Positions 9,519 to 21,343 of a stretch of 64,000 nucleotides of DNA are shown here, piece after piece. The notes below the pieces were generated by a model. It was not told the origin of the DNA, did not search any database, and saw only the letters and a program-made list of their open reading frames with translations. Numbering within the stretch: position 1 is the stretch's first letter; each line of letters starts with the position of its first letter. Source of the stretch: Nemania diffusa (Eukaryota; Ascomycota; Sordariomycetes; Xylariales; Xylariaceae); NCBI GenBank assembly GCA_038501195.1, contig JBBPUQ010000008.1, positions 1,034,001 through 1,098,000 of the forward strand. The letters are read 5' to 3'. The translations under genes and the position numbers were made by a program.

Positions 9519-11897
9519 TTATTTCTGTGACCTTGAAAATAATCGACCAAATTTCCCTCGGAATTCACGGAGTTTCCTATCCTGCTGTGAGGCCTGGGCT
9601 TCAACGCCAATGCTCCGAGGTGATACAAGGCTTCCCTCCGATTCAGGTTCTAGCTCAATCTTCTCATGGGCTTCTTGTAATTCGCTTTCAGGCGGATCGT
9701 AAATGCTAAGCAGACTCTCCCGTAGCCTTGTCATATCGGATAGACAGCTGGATGATAAAGTCAGTTGTTGGTGAGTTTTAAATAAACTGAAAAGCCGTGC
9801 ATTCATGGCCCCGTACTCATTACCCTCAGGGGCTGACTTGATCTGGGCCACTAATGCTTTGCAGATGGTCTCATCAGCGTTAAAATTTGGCGAACACCAT
9901 TTACGTAGCATCTGCCTTGTTTGGTCAAGGTTAAGATAATCGCGGACAGTACGATGCAAAAAGTTGACTCTGCGATTAAAATAGATGCTAGAAGGCAGAG
10001 CATCTTCCTCATCGCTCAATCGTTGCTCCTGTACCTCCAAGAGACCTTTGCAGTAGGCATTTAGCCGTTTTTTCGCCTGCTTCATGCACTTATTGACCTG
10101 TTGCATAGAAAGCTGTTGTTTTTCCAGCTTGATAGAATAGTCGGGATCTTCATCGCCCATGAACCAATATGCCATGAGCGGCAACTCCTCAGCCGCCTCT
10201 AGGGTGACAAAGAACGTTTGTGCCGAGTGGCCATGATAGAACTCGTCAACGTTGGAAACAAGGATTTTCTTGAAGTATTCATTGAGATCAGTCGGTAACT
10301 CTTTAAGCCGCCTTTGCAAGTCTGAGAGAAGATCGCCGTTTGTCAAGCCCTCTTGGAACGATCGTACAACAAGGAAAACCCACAAGAAGACACCATTGGA
10401 TGCATCGACGATTTCTTTAATGAGGGTTGCCCCGTACGTATCTTTTCCCTCCAGGTCTTGGAAGTTCTCGTCTTCTTTGAACGTGTCATTGATGTATGCA
10501 GTGATATCCACGGTATTGAAGTCTTGCATGTATAATTTCCTGGTGTCCATTTTCCCGAATTTCTCCTCAAATTCGTTCCAGGATCGGCTTGATAAACACA
10601 TTTTTGCATGGAAAAGGTGGCGAAGGTCTTCCACCAGCTGGATAACATTATCAGACTTGCCGTGGTATTCATCCATCCCATCAATGAAAAAGCAGAACTT
10701 TGTCTGAGACTCTCTAGCTCTCGAGGAAATCTTCCGAAGCGTCTCACGAAGTCCGATGTCTGATAATGGTACTAGGAAGTGTTTATTAGCCAAAGGTAGC
10801 AAACCCTGGCCTTCAGCATTGCTTTCTAAGTTCTGCAGACCCCAAATACTTGGGTATGCGACGGGAATCAAATCAGGACAGTGACAGAGGATCTGATAGA
10901 GTAAAGAACGCATTAGGCCCTCCTGAGACTTCTGTAGTTCGTTCTTCCCGGCGTTCCAGAAGAAGAACTCAGCCTGGACTAGCCTGCTTTGGCCAGCCCA
11001 GGCCTTCAGTGCTTCGGAGGTACGAGGATGTGAAGTCAAAAACTTCATCAAGGTTGACTTGCCAGACCCAGGCTTGCCGGATATCCAGTAGATGCTATCC
11101 TCCGAAGTAAGCCAGTCATTGAAAGTTGCAGGGCTGTGTCTCTCGGCTGTGTTAAACAGCCAATTGAAAGTATCCCCATGGGCGTCACGAATTAAACCAT
11201 GTCGGTCATCAATAGTATCAAATCGAAGCTGTTCGAGGATGAATTGTTCCATGGACAAGCGAGACCCTCGACTAGTAGCGTCTAGTAGAGCGGCCACGAT
11301 CTGACTGCGGGACTTGTCTTCTCGTGACTGATGTCCGATAATATCTTCAAAGAGATCGTTGAACATAGTCTTCAATTGTGTGATTTCATCTGTGCGATGG
11401 GCTTGTAGCCGGTGGTTTTCCATATCCAGCGCATCTAAACGGCGAAACAGACGCTTACGGTCATATGCCGCTAGGTGCCTCTCAATGTTGGTTGCAATGG
11501 TCTCGATGCGAGTATGCAGTTTCTCAATCTCGTCTTGGCTCCAGACGCTAAGCAGTGCCTTGTATATGGTATCGGCATGGCCAAGCTTTCCATCTTTGTA
11601 CTTCGGTTTCAGCCGCTCTAGCTTATCGAGAAGTACCTGGGCAACCTTTTCGCATTGTACGCAGAGCGCACGAATCGACTCGTCTTCTGCCGGCAGTCCT
11701 GGCCCCGTACGAGGGGCGTCCGGTGGCTTGATTCGGGCCACATGGTCCCTTAGTTCTCCGACAATAGCATCCAATTCATGATACTCTTCAGTTGAACCTA
11801 GATCTCGCAGTTGCCGGCTGGAGGAGACGATCTTCTTCGCCACCCCTGCGAATTGTAGAATATTACCCGCGAGACTAAGGGCCGCTAATGTCTCCAT
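9519..11897 (-). CDS. NACHT-domain STAND (NLR-like) protein
   Basis: An intronless 792-aa intracellular protein of the fungal NLR/STAND class. Residues 1-55 (AALSLAGNILQFAGVAKKIV...) are the helical start seen in fungal STAND N-terminal domains of the SesA/HeLo-like kind. A coiled helical region follows to ~240. The NACHT NTPase begins near 265 with Walker A GKPGSGKS (residues 274-281). Walker B FCFFIDGMDEY is at 401-411, and a sensor-like CLSSRSWNEFEE follows. The remaining ~330 residues are helical, with a HRTVRDYL motif near 655, but I see no ankyrin, WD40 or TPR repeats and no extra C-terminal domain. In the family, NTP-driven oligomerisation through NACHT exposes the N-terminal domain to trigger incompatibility or cell death. 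That role here is inferred, supported by the adjacent HET relic. Confidence 0.88.
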   Translation of the reverse strand: METLAALSLAGNILQFAGVAKKIVSSSRQLRDLGSTEEYHELDAIVGELRDHVARIKPPDAPRTGPGLPAEDESIRALCVQCEKVAQVLLDKLERLKPKYKDGKLGHADTIYKALLSVWSQDEIEKLHTRIETIATNIERHLAAYDRKRLFRRLDALDMENHRLQAHRTDEITQLKTMFNDLFEDIIGHQSREDKSRSQIVAALLDATSRGSRLSMEQFILEQLRFDTIDDRHGLIRDAHGDTFNWLFNTAERHSPATFNDWLTSEDSIYWISGKPGSGKSTLMKFLTSHPRTSEALKAWAGQSRLVQAEFFFWNAGKNELQKSQEGLMRSLLYQILCHCPDLIPVAYPSIWGLQNLESNAEGQGLLPLANKHFLVPLSDIGLRETLRKISSRARESQTKFCFFIDGMDEYHGKSDNVIQLVEDLRHLFHAKMCLSSRSWNEFEEKFGKMDTRKLYMQDFNTVDITAYINDTFKEDENFQDLEGKDTYGATLIKEIVDASNGVFLWVFLVVRSFQEGLTNGDLLSDLQRRLKELPTDLNEYFKKILVSNVDEFYHGHSAQTFFVTLEAAEELPLMAYWFMGDEDPDYSIKLEKQQLSMQQVNKCMKQAKKRLNAYCKGLLEVQEQRLSDEEDALPSSIYFNRRVNFLHRTVRDYLNLDQTRQMLRKWCSPNFNADETICKALVAQIKSAPEGNEYGAMNARLFSLFKTHQQLTLSSSCLSDMTRLRESLLSIYDPPESELQEAHEKIELEPESEGSLVSPRSIGVEAQASQQDRKLREFRGKFGRLFSRSQK

Positions 11898-13328
11898 GCT
11901 ATTTACGTACGTACCTAGGTACGTATATAGGATAGGTATAGACTGGGCACCAGATGTAGGTTAGGTAGGTAGTAGAACTGGATTATAGTATTACACGTCA
12001 TGGATAGATAAAATAGGTGCCTAATCACTTTCTCCGGAACTCCCTATACTACCTAACTATCTGAATTAGGTATCCCTTTAACTGCCATTTCAGCTCCGTG
12101 GCTTACAAGCAGAGTAACGGGGTTTCTTTGTACCCAATAAAACAATAATATTCGTCTCGTATAGCACTTTGATTGGTATATGAGAACTTCGTTACTCCAC
12201 TTGAACGTCGCGGAGCTGAAATGTAATGAGATAGCTGCGGGTGCTGAGATATTACGGCGTGGTTTCTCATAAGCCACGCCTTTCTTATTCGTAGAGGACG
12301 TACTAAAGCTCTGACTTGTCCCACTTTTTACTAAATTTATATACTAGAATAAGGACGCAAGGCAGTAGCACTTAATTCAATATTTCAAAGTGCTACAATT
12401 TCAAGTCTAGAAAGTCGGTAGTGCGGGCTACTGTACAGGATATATACCTAGGTAACCGTACGTGTACAGTTCTAACACCAGCTATACTTACGTAGTAGCT
12501 ACAGATGCTACAGCTGAGCAGTAGTTTTATTGAGTAAGTTTTTTTAAATAAATACATTTTTCTTACATTTTATACGTGTAAATAACTGCTCGCTATACAA
12601 AAGTGGAAGTATTATAAATAGCCCTCTACAGAGAGTAGAACTTCCTCTGCGAATAAGTGAGGCGCGCAGGCCATAATAAAGCACCCTTTGTCATATACAA
12701 TGCCTGGGCAATTGTAAATATAGGTAGGTACCTAAGCTATGCCCCTATTAGCAGTCTTCAATGTTTGCTGGTTCTATAGCGCAGAACAAACAGCAGATAA
12801 TTATTTTCTAGAACTCTCAAATATCTATATTGGTGACAGAATTCCGCCTACGTGCTACTTATTAAGATGAAAGCCTACACTCCCTCCGCGCAAAACAACA
12901 GCCAGCTAGCGAACAAGCTTAGACTGTATACCAAGTACAAGACATACACTATCTATAACTGCCATCTTATACCTAGAGTGACATAGCAGATCCTGGCAGT
13001 ATTTTCGCTCTGTTGTCGATGTTGCCTCGTTACACGTTACCCAAAGCTTTTTTTGGTTGCACAGATCACTGGACGCCCGCTCTCAGGCTGTCCACATGAA
13101 AGGTAGATGTTCGGATGAAACTCGTTGTGTACGACAGGATAGAGTAGGTACTTGAATCTAGCTGAAACACCTGCCGCCACCACTTAGATAAACACCTTCC
13201 TATGCCCGGACGCCTGGCTACCATGCTATCGTGGCGTTGCTAATTCTAGTGGCCGTGAATAAACCATATAATTCGCTTGCCCCGCAATTCCACTTCTAGA
13301 CATCTCGATTTGCCCCTGTCCCCTATGT
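11898..13328. other. Intergenic region with TAGGTA-type motifs
   Basis: About 1.4 kb. It contains several copies of ACCTAGGTA and TAGGTAGGTACCTA words (around 11909-11935, 11960-11972, 12446-12455 and 12720-12736) and AT-rich stretches near 12540-12620. It serves as promoter of the NACHT gene and 3' flank of the deubiquitinase gene. No gene was recognised. Confidence 0.5.
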
Positions 13329-16300
13329 CTACGACTTGTCTTGCCGCCTGTAGTATAGTTGCATGGGCGTATACCCACCCACGCATTTGTGGAGCTTTTT
13401 TGCAGCCTCGGAAGCGCTTATATTCGTTGTGATAAAGGTATCATTACATATCGTCCAGCTACCGTCGTCTGCCTTGATATAACTTATGTAATGGCCGCTA
13501 TTAAGATTTGTCCCGGCATGAGCGACCACAGCAAATAGGTCATACTCAGTAGAGCAGTCAAATCCCTCGGCTGCCTCACCACCGAGAATCTGAGCGATAC
13601 GCTTTCTTTCCCCAGCGTCAAATGCGTATTTACCGAAGCTCCAGTTAGTAAAAGGGAATCGGAAGTGACTCAACGTCTTCGCCGTTTGATCCTGGTTTGC
13701 CCTTTGGACTACTATACGCAGTAGCGGAGGCAGACGTATGATTTGCTTCGTCAATACCTTGCCCTTTAACGAGCAATTATCGCAATCTGTTTCGACATCT
13801 AAAGGGGAAAAGTGGTCTGCAACCAATGTCTCCATTGTGCCGTCATTGTGATTTACCGGTGGTGTGAACTCGTATCTTTCCGTTTCTTCGACAACATAGT
13901 TCTTCGCATTGCAGTGATTGCAGGTTAACGAGTGAAGTTCTATCGCATACCAGTGCTTACTGATGATGGTTTGCTCGGGGCGATTTCCCCACCGTTGTGC
14001 AAGGAGGCCTACTGGTGTAGTAGTGTCCAGTTGCGGCAGAACATTCTTCGTCAGCTTGAGACGAGTTTCGACTTCAAGCTGGCCAAATAGGAAGGTTATG
14101 AATTCATCTGAATCATGCTGACTAGCGTCTCCAAATCTAACAAGCTGCCCAGCGGTTGTTCGGTATCCTGAATGAATACTCCTCAGATAATGCTGTCACT
14201 AGTGAGCATCAAGTACATGGAGACAGGGCTTTGTGAGACGTACCATAAGTGTTGAAGCTTTCATGCTGGCAAAATTTCTTAGACTTAGCCATTGGAAAAG
14301 ATTGCCGAGTATTCTACACATTAATTGATTATAAGCTGGGTCGGAGGGCGATAGGTTTGGTCGATATTTTGTCGGCCACTGAGAGTCCAAAAACTCGTCT
14401 ATAAACCCTCGGCATGCTAGGAGTGCTTGAATAGACGAGTTGGCGTAGCACCAGTTGTGAGGGTTAACAAGCCCAGTAGGAGTACTAGTGCCCTGATTAT
14501 TAGCCGACGGTGTGGCCACCATGGCAAGGCCACCAGGTTGCTGGTGCTCATCAGCAGATTCAAGCCCGCTGTACCTCGTTCTAGCAACGGAGGGCTTTGG
14601 ACGGACGGGTGGCATAGGAGTGATATCTCTCAAAAACTCTTCCCCTCCTGATCCCGTACTTTGCACCGAGGAGCTATCTTGCTCTTTAGAAACCATAGAC
14701 TCGGGTTCCCTTAAGCTTGGGTACCGTCGCATAAAGTCGTCCCGAGATTTAGTATAGTCAAAGTCTCCCTTCTCATCTTGTCCAATCATAGCCTCAAAGG
14801 TGTTTACTTCCTCGGGCTTCAACGTTCTATTTCTCAGTCGTTGGCGCGAGCTCGCAGAAGCTGACGTCGCATGGCTAACAATTGATTGCGTTTTCGATGT
14901 CTGTAGGGACTGGTAGCCCCTTTCATCGACCCACGCATCTAAACCTCCCACTAGGAGCTTTGGTGTATGAGTCAATTGCTTGGTGAAGCTATAGTGAATT
15001 AGGGCTTGGCGAAGATTAAAAATAACCGTTTCTTGTATGTTACCGGTGATCCTTTGAGGTAAGAATTCGGAGCTTTGGTCATAGAAGACAATCAAATCAG
15101 CCTCATCACGCTGTTCAAATGCAAGTTTCTCGCTTGAAGGAGCAAGAACCATGCTATCAACTATCTCGCTTGCCGAGATATTCTGGCGTGCGAGGATAGT
15201 GGGGTCGAGACAAATTGTATTCTGGGACATAATGTGGCCTTCATCAAATGACTGGCGGTCGCGAACATCGATGAGAAGTATTTTAATGTTCGGATTCGCA
15301 ATAGTGCCTTCCATAAAACGTATCAATTCTTTTGCCGTTATGACGTCCCCTGTTGGGATGTGGAAATTGCTTATTGAGGGTGTTTGGGAATCTCCAAACG
15401 TATGTGCCGCCACAAATTGTTCCTGGTTGAATGTCTTAACAACACTCTCCATTGAGTTACGTGCCGATGTACCTGATAATGACACAATGGAATTTGTTCG
15501 GCTGAACATACCCCGCGGTGTACTTGAGGGTAAGTTGGCAGCCTCGCTGGTCACTGTGCCTCTTGCGGGGCTGTAGACGGCATCCGGGAGTTTAGGCATA
15601 GCCGGTAGGGAGCTACGGACTGATAGGGGGAGTCGATTAGGAAGAGGCATGGCTCTGGGGCCGGTTGGCTTTGCCAGAGGTGGCGACGAAGAGTTATTTC
15701 GAGACTCTTGAGGGTCACGCAGTTTCGCAAATCGAGCTACTAAATCCGGCGAGGCTTTGTTGGACACGGGTTTAATAGAATTGCCGTGTAGAGCCCGGGG
15801 CTTTGGATGTACAGCAGGCCTCGACTTGCGCCCCGGACTAGAACCGGCATGAAGCTGAGGATTAGGGCGCACGGACTGCCGATGTGCAGAGGCATTTCTA
15901 GTATCGTCATCCATGTGGCTAGAGGTAGGGGCACCACTGCTATCGACTGACTGCTGCGATGGTGGGCCGGCTGGTACACTAGGCAGATCCAGCAATTGGT
16001 CTGTCGGCGACTGGTTGACAGCTTTCTTCGGGCGCACGCCACTTCTCAGATTATCTTCCTTGATTAGTTCTTTGACATTGTCGTACGCAACCCCATTGTT
16101 GGTGATCTTGACTTTGAGAGCATGGTATTGGCGGTTCAGATCTGGGCGATCAGACTTGAGAGAAGGGTAATCTTTATGTTTAGGCACTTTGTCCACAGCG
16201 ATAGTGAATGCCTTGATATATTCCTGCAGTGCGAAATCGGGCCGGCCGAACGTCTTGAAGGTGATCGCCTGTTGCATGTGCGCATCGCCGGCCTCGAGAA

Positions 16301-16535
16301 CCTTGCCCAATGTTGCATGAGGGTCCAGATCAACACTAACCGACACGATATCGTCTATATGGCGGAAGGGTTCTTTTCTTGCGCCGGGGTTACCGCCGTA
16401 TGCGATTCCTCCAGTTAGGCCTGTCTTAACCGGCCCGCTCGTGTGGTTGTGGGCGTTCGACGTCATCGCACCGTTGGAAGAGGTGGCAGCAGTCCCCAAG
16501 TGTGCGACAGGACTCATATTAGGATCAAACTGCAA
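13329..16535 (-). CDS. Ubiquitin-specific protease with USP8-dimer and rhodanese domains (Doa4/Ubp4-like)
   Basis: A predicted 1051-aa cysteine protease that removes ubiquitin from substrates. Exons are 16535-14244 and 14192-13329, with a 51-nt phase-0 intron. Residues ~55-145 match the USP8/Doa4 N-terminal dimerisation helices (FALQEYIKAFTIAVDKVPKH). A disordered Ser/Pro linker follows, then a rhodanese domain at ~395-545 (ITAKELIRFM, LLIDVRDRQSFDEGHI). The USP domain starts at ~687: Cys box GLVNPHNWCYANSSIQAL with C696, QHDSDEFITFLFGQLE, zinc-binding pairs CNHC (855/858) and CDNC (901/904), and the His box NLNSGHYISYI with H998. This order is that of yeast Doa4 and human USP8, which act at endosomes, so it probably works in the same pathway as the neighbouring Vps27. 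The Cys box deviates from the usual GLxNLGNTCYMN. Confidence 0.9.
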
Positions 16536-17957
16536 GCCGGTTTCATAACGCAGGATGTACTTCAGAAGAGGGCGAGACCCTGGCGACCGGGGCAGACACT
16601 CGATGTAAAGGTAGAACGTAAGGGTCTAAGACTAAAGAATGCGATGGCATGTGGCGGGCTGGATGGCATCTGTATGAGCGAGCGCGTGTGCCGAGAGGGA
16701 GAGAACCTTATGTACCGTTACTTTTCCGGAGGCGGAGGCTGGAATGAGATGGCATTCTTTCAAGGAGAGCTGGCAACTGTGAACGGCGGATTGATGGAGC
16801 CTATGACGCGAACGGCCGATCTCAAAGGAGCGTAGAAGACAAAGCCAAGGCGTCGTGGTCTAGCGATAAACGTATAGAGGATATAAAAAGAGGAACACGC
16901 TGACCTGGCATCAGCCTGTGTAGAATGCGTTGATCAGCATCTGAACGAGGGCAAAACCAGGTCAGAAGACGCAGCAACAAGCATCTCGTCTTGACGTAGT
17001 AGTACTTGTGTTGAGTACAGAATTAGTTTTCAGTTTAACATACTAAAAGATGCAGGAGGTCTGTTGGCTTACTTAAGCTTCAGCTACTTACGTGTAGGTA
17101 CTTGTGCATTACCTACAGGTACCTAGGAGGGTAGGGGTCTGTTGCGCACACTACCTACCTATGTACGTCCTTAGGTATGTACATATAAGCTTCAAGCAGA
17201 TTCACGGAAGCCTATTTTGTAGTGGGCCCTCAAGGCTACAGCATGACCGGTAAGAATTGCGCTTATACCTACATATGTAGGTACTCTGTAATGGCCTAGC
17301 TGAGCCTAGTATGTGCAGTATTTGGCTTAGCGTTACCGAGAGGCCTTTAAGATTTACAAGTTGCTATTATATAACGATACCTTAGGTATATAATCGAAAC
17401 AATAGTTACTGGATAACAGCTACGCTTTTGTTATATTTAAACTTTTCTGGCTATTGTTGTTCTTGTTCTAATTCTTGTTGGGAAGTTTTGTTAGTGACTT
17501 GAAAGTCGGCCTTAGATACCTACCTACATGTAGTGTCTCGGTGGCATTGCAGAGTACTCATGTACCTTAGAAGCGTGTAAGATTGTACGCGTAGTTCTAA
17601 CACGGATAGCACTATGGGCAACTGTAATGGCCCCCTGTAGAATACCTAAGGTACCTAACTGGATACCTACCTAAGTAGGGTACCGTCTTCTACGCCTCGG
17701 ATGGTTAGGAGGTACCTACCTCCTAGGCTACCTCTAATTATTTGTAGCTTGCGTCTACATCGCCTCATCCTTCCAATTATCTTCCCAAGTCAACAACCTA
17801 TTGATTATTGGTGACGGCTCTATTTCACAAAACATTGCTGCGCAATCCATCCTATGAATACCTCAGCGACTCGGGTTCCCTCGATACTCAAAGCTCAACC
17901 CCCTAAGCCTTGCCGTCACTCGATTCCGTCCACCCTTACCCAGCGCATATCTGCACG
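16536..17957. other. Divergent intergenic region with dense TAGGTA-type motifs
   Basis: About 1.4 kb between the divergently transcribed deubiquitinase and VPS27 genes, so it holds both promoters. Words such as ACCTACAGGTACCTAGG (~17112), TACATATGTAGGTA (~17269), ATACCTAAGGTACCTAAC (~17643) and GGTACCTACCTCCTAGG (~17711) occur repeatedly. An open frame at 16443-16835 on the plus strand overlaps the deubiquitinase start and shows no protein-like pattern. Confidence 0.5.
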
Positions 17958-20361
17958 ATGATGGGAGGTTGGTGGTCGTCCTCGGCCAACAGCGCTCTAG
18001 ATGAGCAGATTGACAAGGCCACCGGCAGCAGCCTGTACGAACTTCCTCTAGCCTGCCAGGCTCCTCTGGCCTCTGCACACACAGCTAATCCGTTCTGCCT
18101 TCGTAGTGAGGATATCCCCCTCAATCTTGAGATATCTGATGTCATACGCTCCAAGACTGTCCAGCCCAAGGAAGCTATGCGCTCGCTCAAACGTCGTATA
18201 GGCAACAAGAACCCGAATACACAGCTAAGCGCTCTAAATGTACCAGCATATACCTCGATTTATGGATGGCGGTTGTTTTATTGACATGGCCCTAGCTCAC
18301 CGACACATGCGTCAAGAACGGCGGTTCGCATTTCCTCGTTGAGATTGCCTCCCGCGAGTTCATGGACAACCTTGTCTCACTATTACATGCTGTTGGCCTT
18401 GCGGCCGTGAACCAGGATGTCCGGGCCAGGATGCTGGAGCTGATTCAGTCTTGGGCTGCCGCGACAGAAGAGCGTTACGATCTGAAGTACATTAACGAAG
18501 TCTATCGCACACTACAGAAGGAGGGCTACCAGTTCCCCCCTAGAGTCACCGTTGCGAGCAGCATGATCGACAGCAGTGCCGTGAGTTCTACCATCTTCAT
18601 TTGCCAGGCCCGTACAGCTAACCGATTCAACATAGCCCCCTGAATGGATCGATGCGGATGTGTGCATGCGGTGCCGAACCCCGTTTACCTTCACCAATCG
18701 AAAGCATCATTGTCGTAACTGTGGAAATTGTTTTGATCAGCAGTGCTCCTCTAAAACTCTTTCCTTGCCTCATTTAGGCATTAAGGACGCCGTCCGGGTT
18801 GATGATGGCTGCTATGCTAAGCTGACCGACAAGTCTAGCAAAGGGCCTCCTCCAGCAGACGTGATTTCATCCACCACCCCATCATTCCCCCACAAGAGCC
18901 GGAGTACATCGCTCATGCAGCCCCGGAACGCCCGAGTGGATGATGCATTTGACGAAGATCTTAAAAAGGCACTTGCGATGAGCCTAGAGGAGGTTCAGAG
19001 TCATTCGCGAGGATATGTGGCGCCTACTGACAATAAACCATCAACTACCCAACCCAGCAGTAAAGGCCCGGTATCTGCTGCTGAGACTGAGGAAGAAGAT
19101 GAGGATTTGAAGGCTGCTATAGCTGCATCGCTAGCTGATATGGAAGAACAAAAGCAGCGGCATGCTGCTGCCTTGAAGCAACAAACGAGAAGTTCGGAGA
19201 ACGTTTCAGCCACGAACTTCATTCTACCCAAAAACGACTATGAGCTTAGTCAGGTTGAAGCCGAAAATATCAACTTATTTGCAACGTTGGTGGATAGACT
19301 ACAAACACAGCCACCAGGCACAATCCTGAGGGAGCCCCAAATACAAGAACTTTATGACTCGATCGGGACACTCAGACCTAAACTTGCGCGCACGTATGGG
19401 GAAACCATGAGCAAGCACGGCGAGTATTCAGTCCAGTCCTACGAGTCTTGCTACCGCTGCTAACCTATCCTTTTTAGACACGTTACTAGATCTCCACGCG
19501 AAATTGTCTACAGTCGTACGGTATTATGACAGGATGCTAGAGGAACGTCTCTCCAAGGCCTACAGCCAACATACTCTTGGGGGGTACAACCCTCCAAACG
19601 CAAGACAAGGTCCCAGTCCTTATGCCAGTCTAGGCCCTGTGGCTACAAATCCTACTTCAGGGGCAGAGAATTTCTATACGAGCGAGCCACCACAAAATTT
19701 TGGGCATCCGACCACAGGATCTAACTATACAGCGCAATATACAAATTATGACAAGCGCTCATCAGTCTCGATGCCACCTGCTAGTCAATACCAGCCACAC
19801 ACAGCGCAAAGGAATGAGGGCTACCACACGCAGGTTCCGTCAGCTCCTAATCATTATCCTAATCAACCAAGCTTTGTTCCGTCAGAACATACGCCTACTC
19901 CTACTCAGTCTACTCACCTCTCTCAGCCGTCACCTCAAACACCGCATAATCAAGCTCGCGAACCAGCAGCAACACCATCAGTGGATTCAAACGCAGCATA
20001 TTACTACAATAACCCCCTGCCCACCGATGGACGTACACCAACCAGTTCCATGGAAACGACACCATCGCCGTACCCCAATCTACACCAGGCATCGAACTTC
20101 AATAGACAATCTGTGCCTCCGACGCCTGCATCCACTAACGTACAGCCTACCCAACTACCGCAACCAACTCAACCGTACCAACAGGTAGTTCAGCCGAACT
20201 CTCAGTCTTATTGGCAACAGCAGCAAACCGCGGGTCAGCCTAGCCATGTCTATCAGACAGAAGCCCCCAGATATACAGGGTTCAGCCAAGACGCGTTTCC
20301 TTCCGCCCCGCACCATGCGCCTCAGCAGCCTGCTATAGAAGAGAGCTTAATCGATTTATGA
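17958..20361 (+). CDS. VPS27: Vps27, ESCRT-0 subunit (VHS, FYVE, two UIMs)
   Basis: A 720-aa endosomal sorting protein that binds PI3P and ubiquitinated cargo and recruits ESCRT-I. Exons are 17958-18034, 18107-18239, 18296-18580, 18636-19419 and 19478-20361. The first three introns are GT-AG; the fourth starts GCGAGT (GC-AG), the only donor that keeps frame. The VHS domain covers ~1-150 ([27 protein letters not shown]). The FYVE finger is at ~168-230 ([25 protein letters not shown]). Ubiquitin-interacting motifs lie near 270-287 ([14 protein letters not shown]) and 319-336 ([15 protein letters not shown]), with a helical GAT-like segment near 365-460. The C-terminal half is Gln/Pro/Ser/Tyr-rich and carries PSAP motifs ([18 protein letters not shown]) of the kind that bind Vps23. 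It ends ESLIDL, a clathrin box. The alternative start is the next ATG at 17961. Confidence 0.93.
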
Positions 20362-21343
20362 GGCACTGGTATTCCAGACCAGAGACATAGTATGATTTCG
20401 CCTTCATAGCAGACCTCGGCTGTCATAAACTGCTGCACTGGATGTCCCGCATATTGAGTATTCTGCAGGGCATCATCCAACGCGCGCAACTTCGATAAGC
20501 GGTCTAGGTACCTAGAAGTAGACACCTGTGGGTTGCGTCAAAAGGATCATAGCATTGGTATGTTATTTGCAATAGGGTTTCATGCGTCGGGTCACAGATC
20601 TCGGGCCTTGAGGTATAAGTCTAAATCAGTCTACGGTCCAACAATGGTACGTTTTGTATTTACTCTCGCCCACTATTTGATCTCAGAGCTAGGCTCTAAA
20701 GAACAAAAGCGTATCGCTTAAGAGATATGTGTTTTTATCTCAGACTTGCAGACCTTTAACCATGGATAAAGGACAGATAATAAAAGGGTGAAGTCCAGCA
20801 TATTGAACTTATCATTTGTCTTGCCTATCTCATCTCGGTACAGGAATTAGGACAGGACATCCAACATACGTTATCTAGATGACTGTGATTAAGGATATCA
20901 ATAGAATAGAATACCTAGGTACCTATACAATCGCCGTCGTACTTTATCCCCACGGAACCTATTATATCCCTACCTACATATGTAGTCTAGCAACGGTAGA
21001 TTCCTTTTGGTGCTAGTCCTAGCCGGTGGTCCACTTTTCTATACTACTGTAGATTCTAGAGATTTAGGTACCTAAATGTGGGCACAGTGTTAGATCTCTA
21101 TCTAAATTCAACGGTACCTTAGATAGGTACCTGGTATGCGTATATACTCTAGTAACAAACATCCCCGCCCATCATTGCCCCTCCTTTCCATTACATACTC
21201 TAGTCCACTATAACTACCTACTACGTAAGTAGTGCATCTCGCCAACCCTACCTAGGTGTTCTGTCATATCAAAAGGTGTGAGCCTTTTGAGGAAATAATA
21301 TTTGCACCTAGTATACCAAGCCCCAAATCTATGCGCTACCATC
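20362..21343. other. Intergenic region with TAGGTACCTA motifs
   Basis: About 1 kb: the 3' flank of VPS27 and the promoter of HBS1. It contains GGTCTAGGTACCTAG (~20502), ATACCTAGGTACCTATAC (~20911), TTTAGGTACCTAAA (~21062) and TAGATAGGTACCTGG (~21120). No gene was recognised. Confidence 0.5.

Noticed and set aside
16443..16835. 130-codon frame on the plus strand over the deubiquitinase start
   Set aside because: It overlaps conserved coding sequence on the other strand and shows no protein-like pattern.
16855..16900. tRNA-like word GTGGTCTAGCGATAA
   Set aside because: No matching B box or acceptor stem was found downstream. No tRNA is supportable anywhere in the window by eye.
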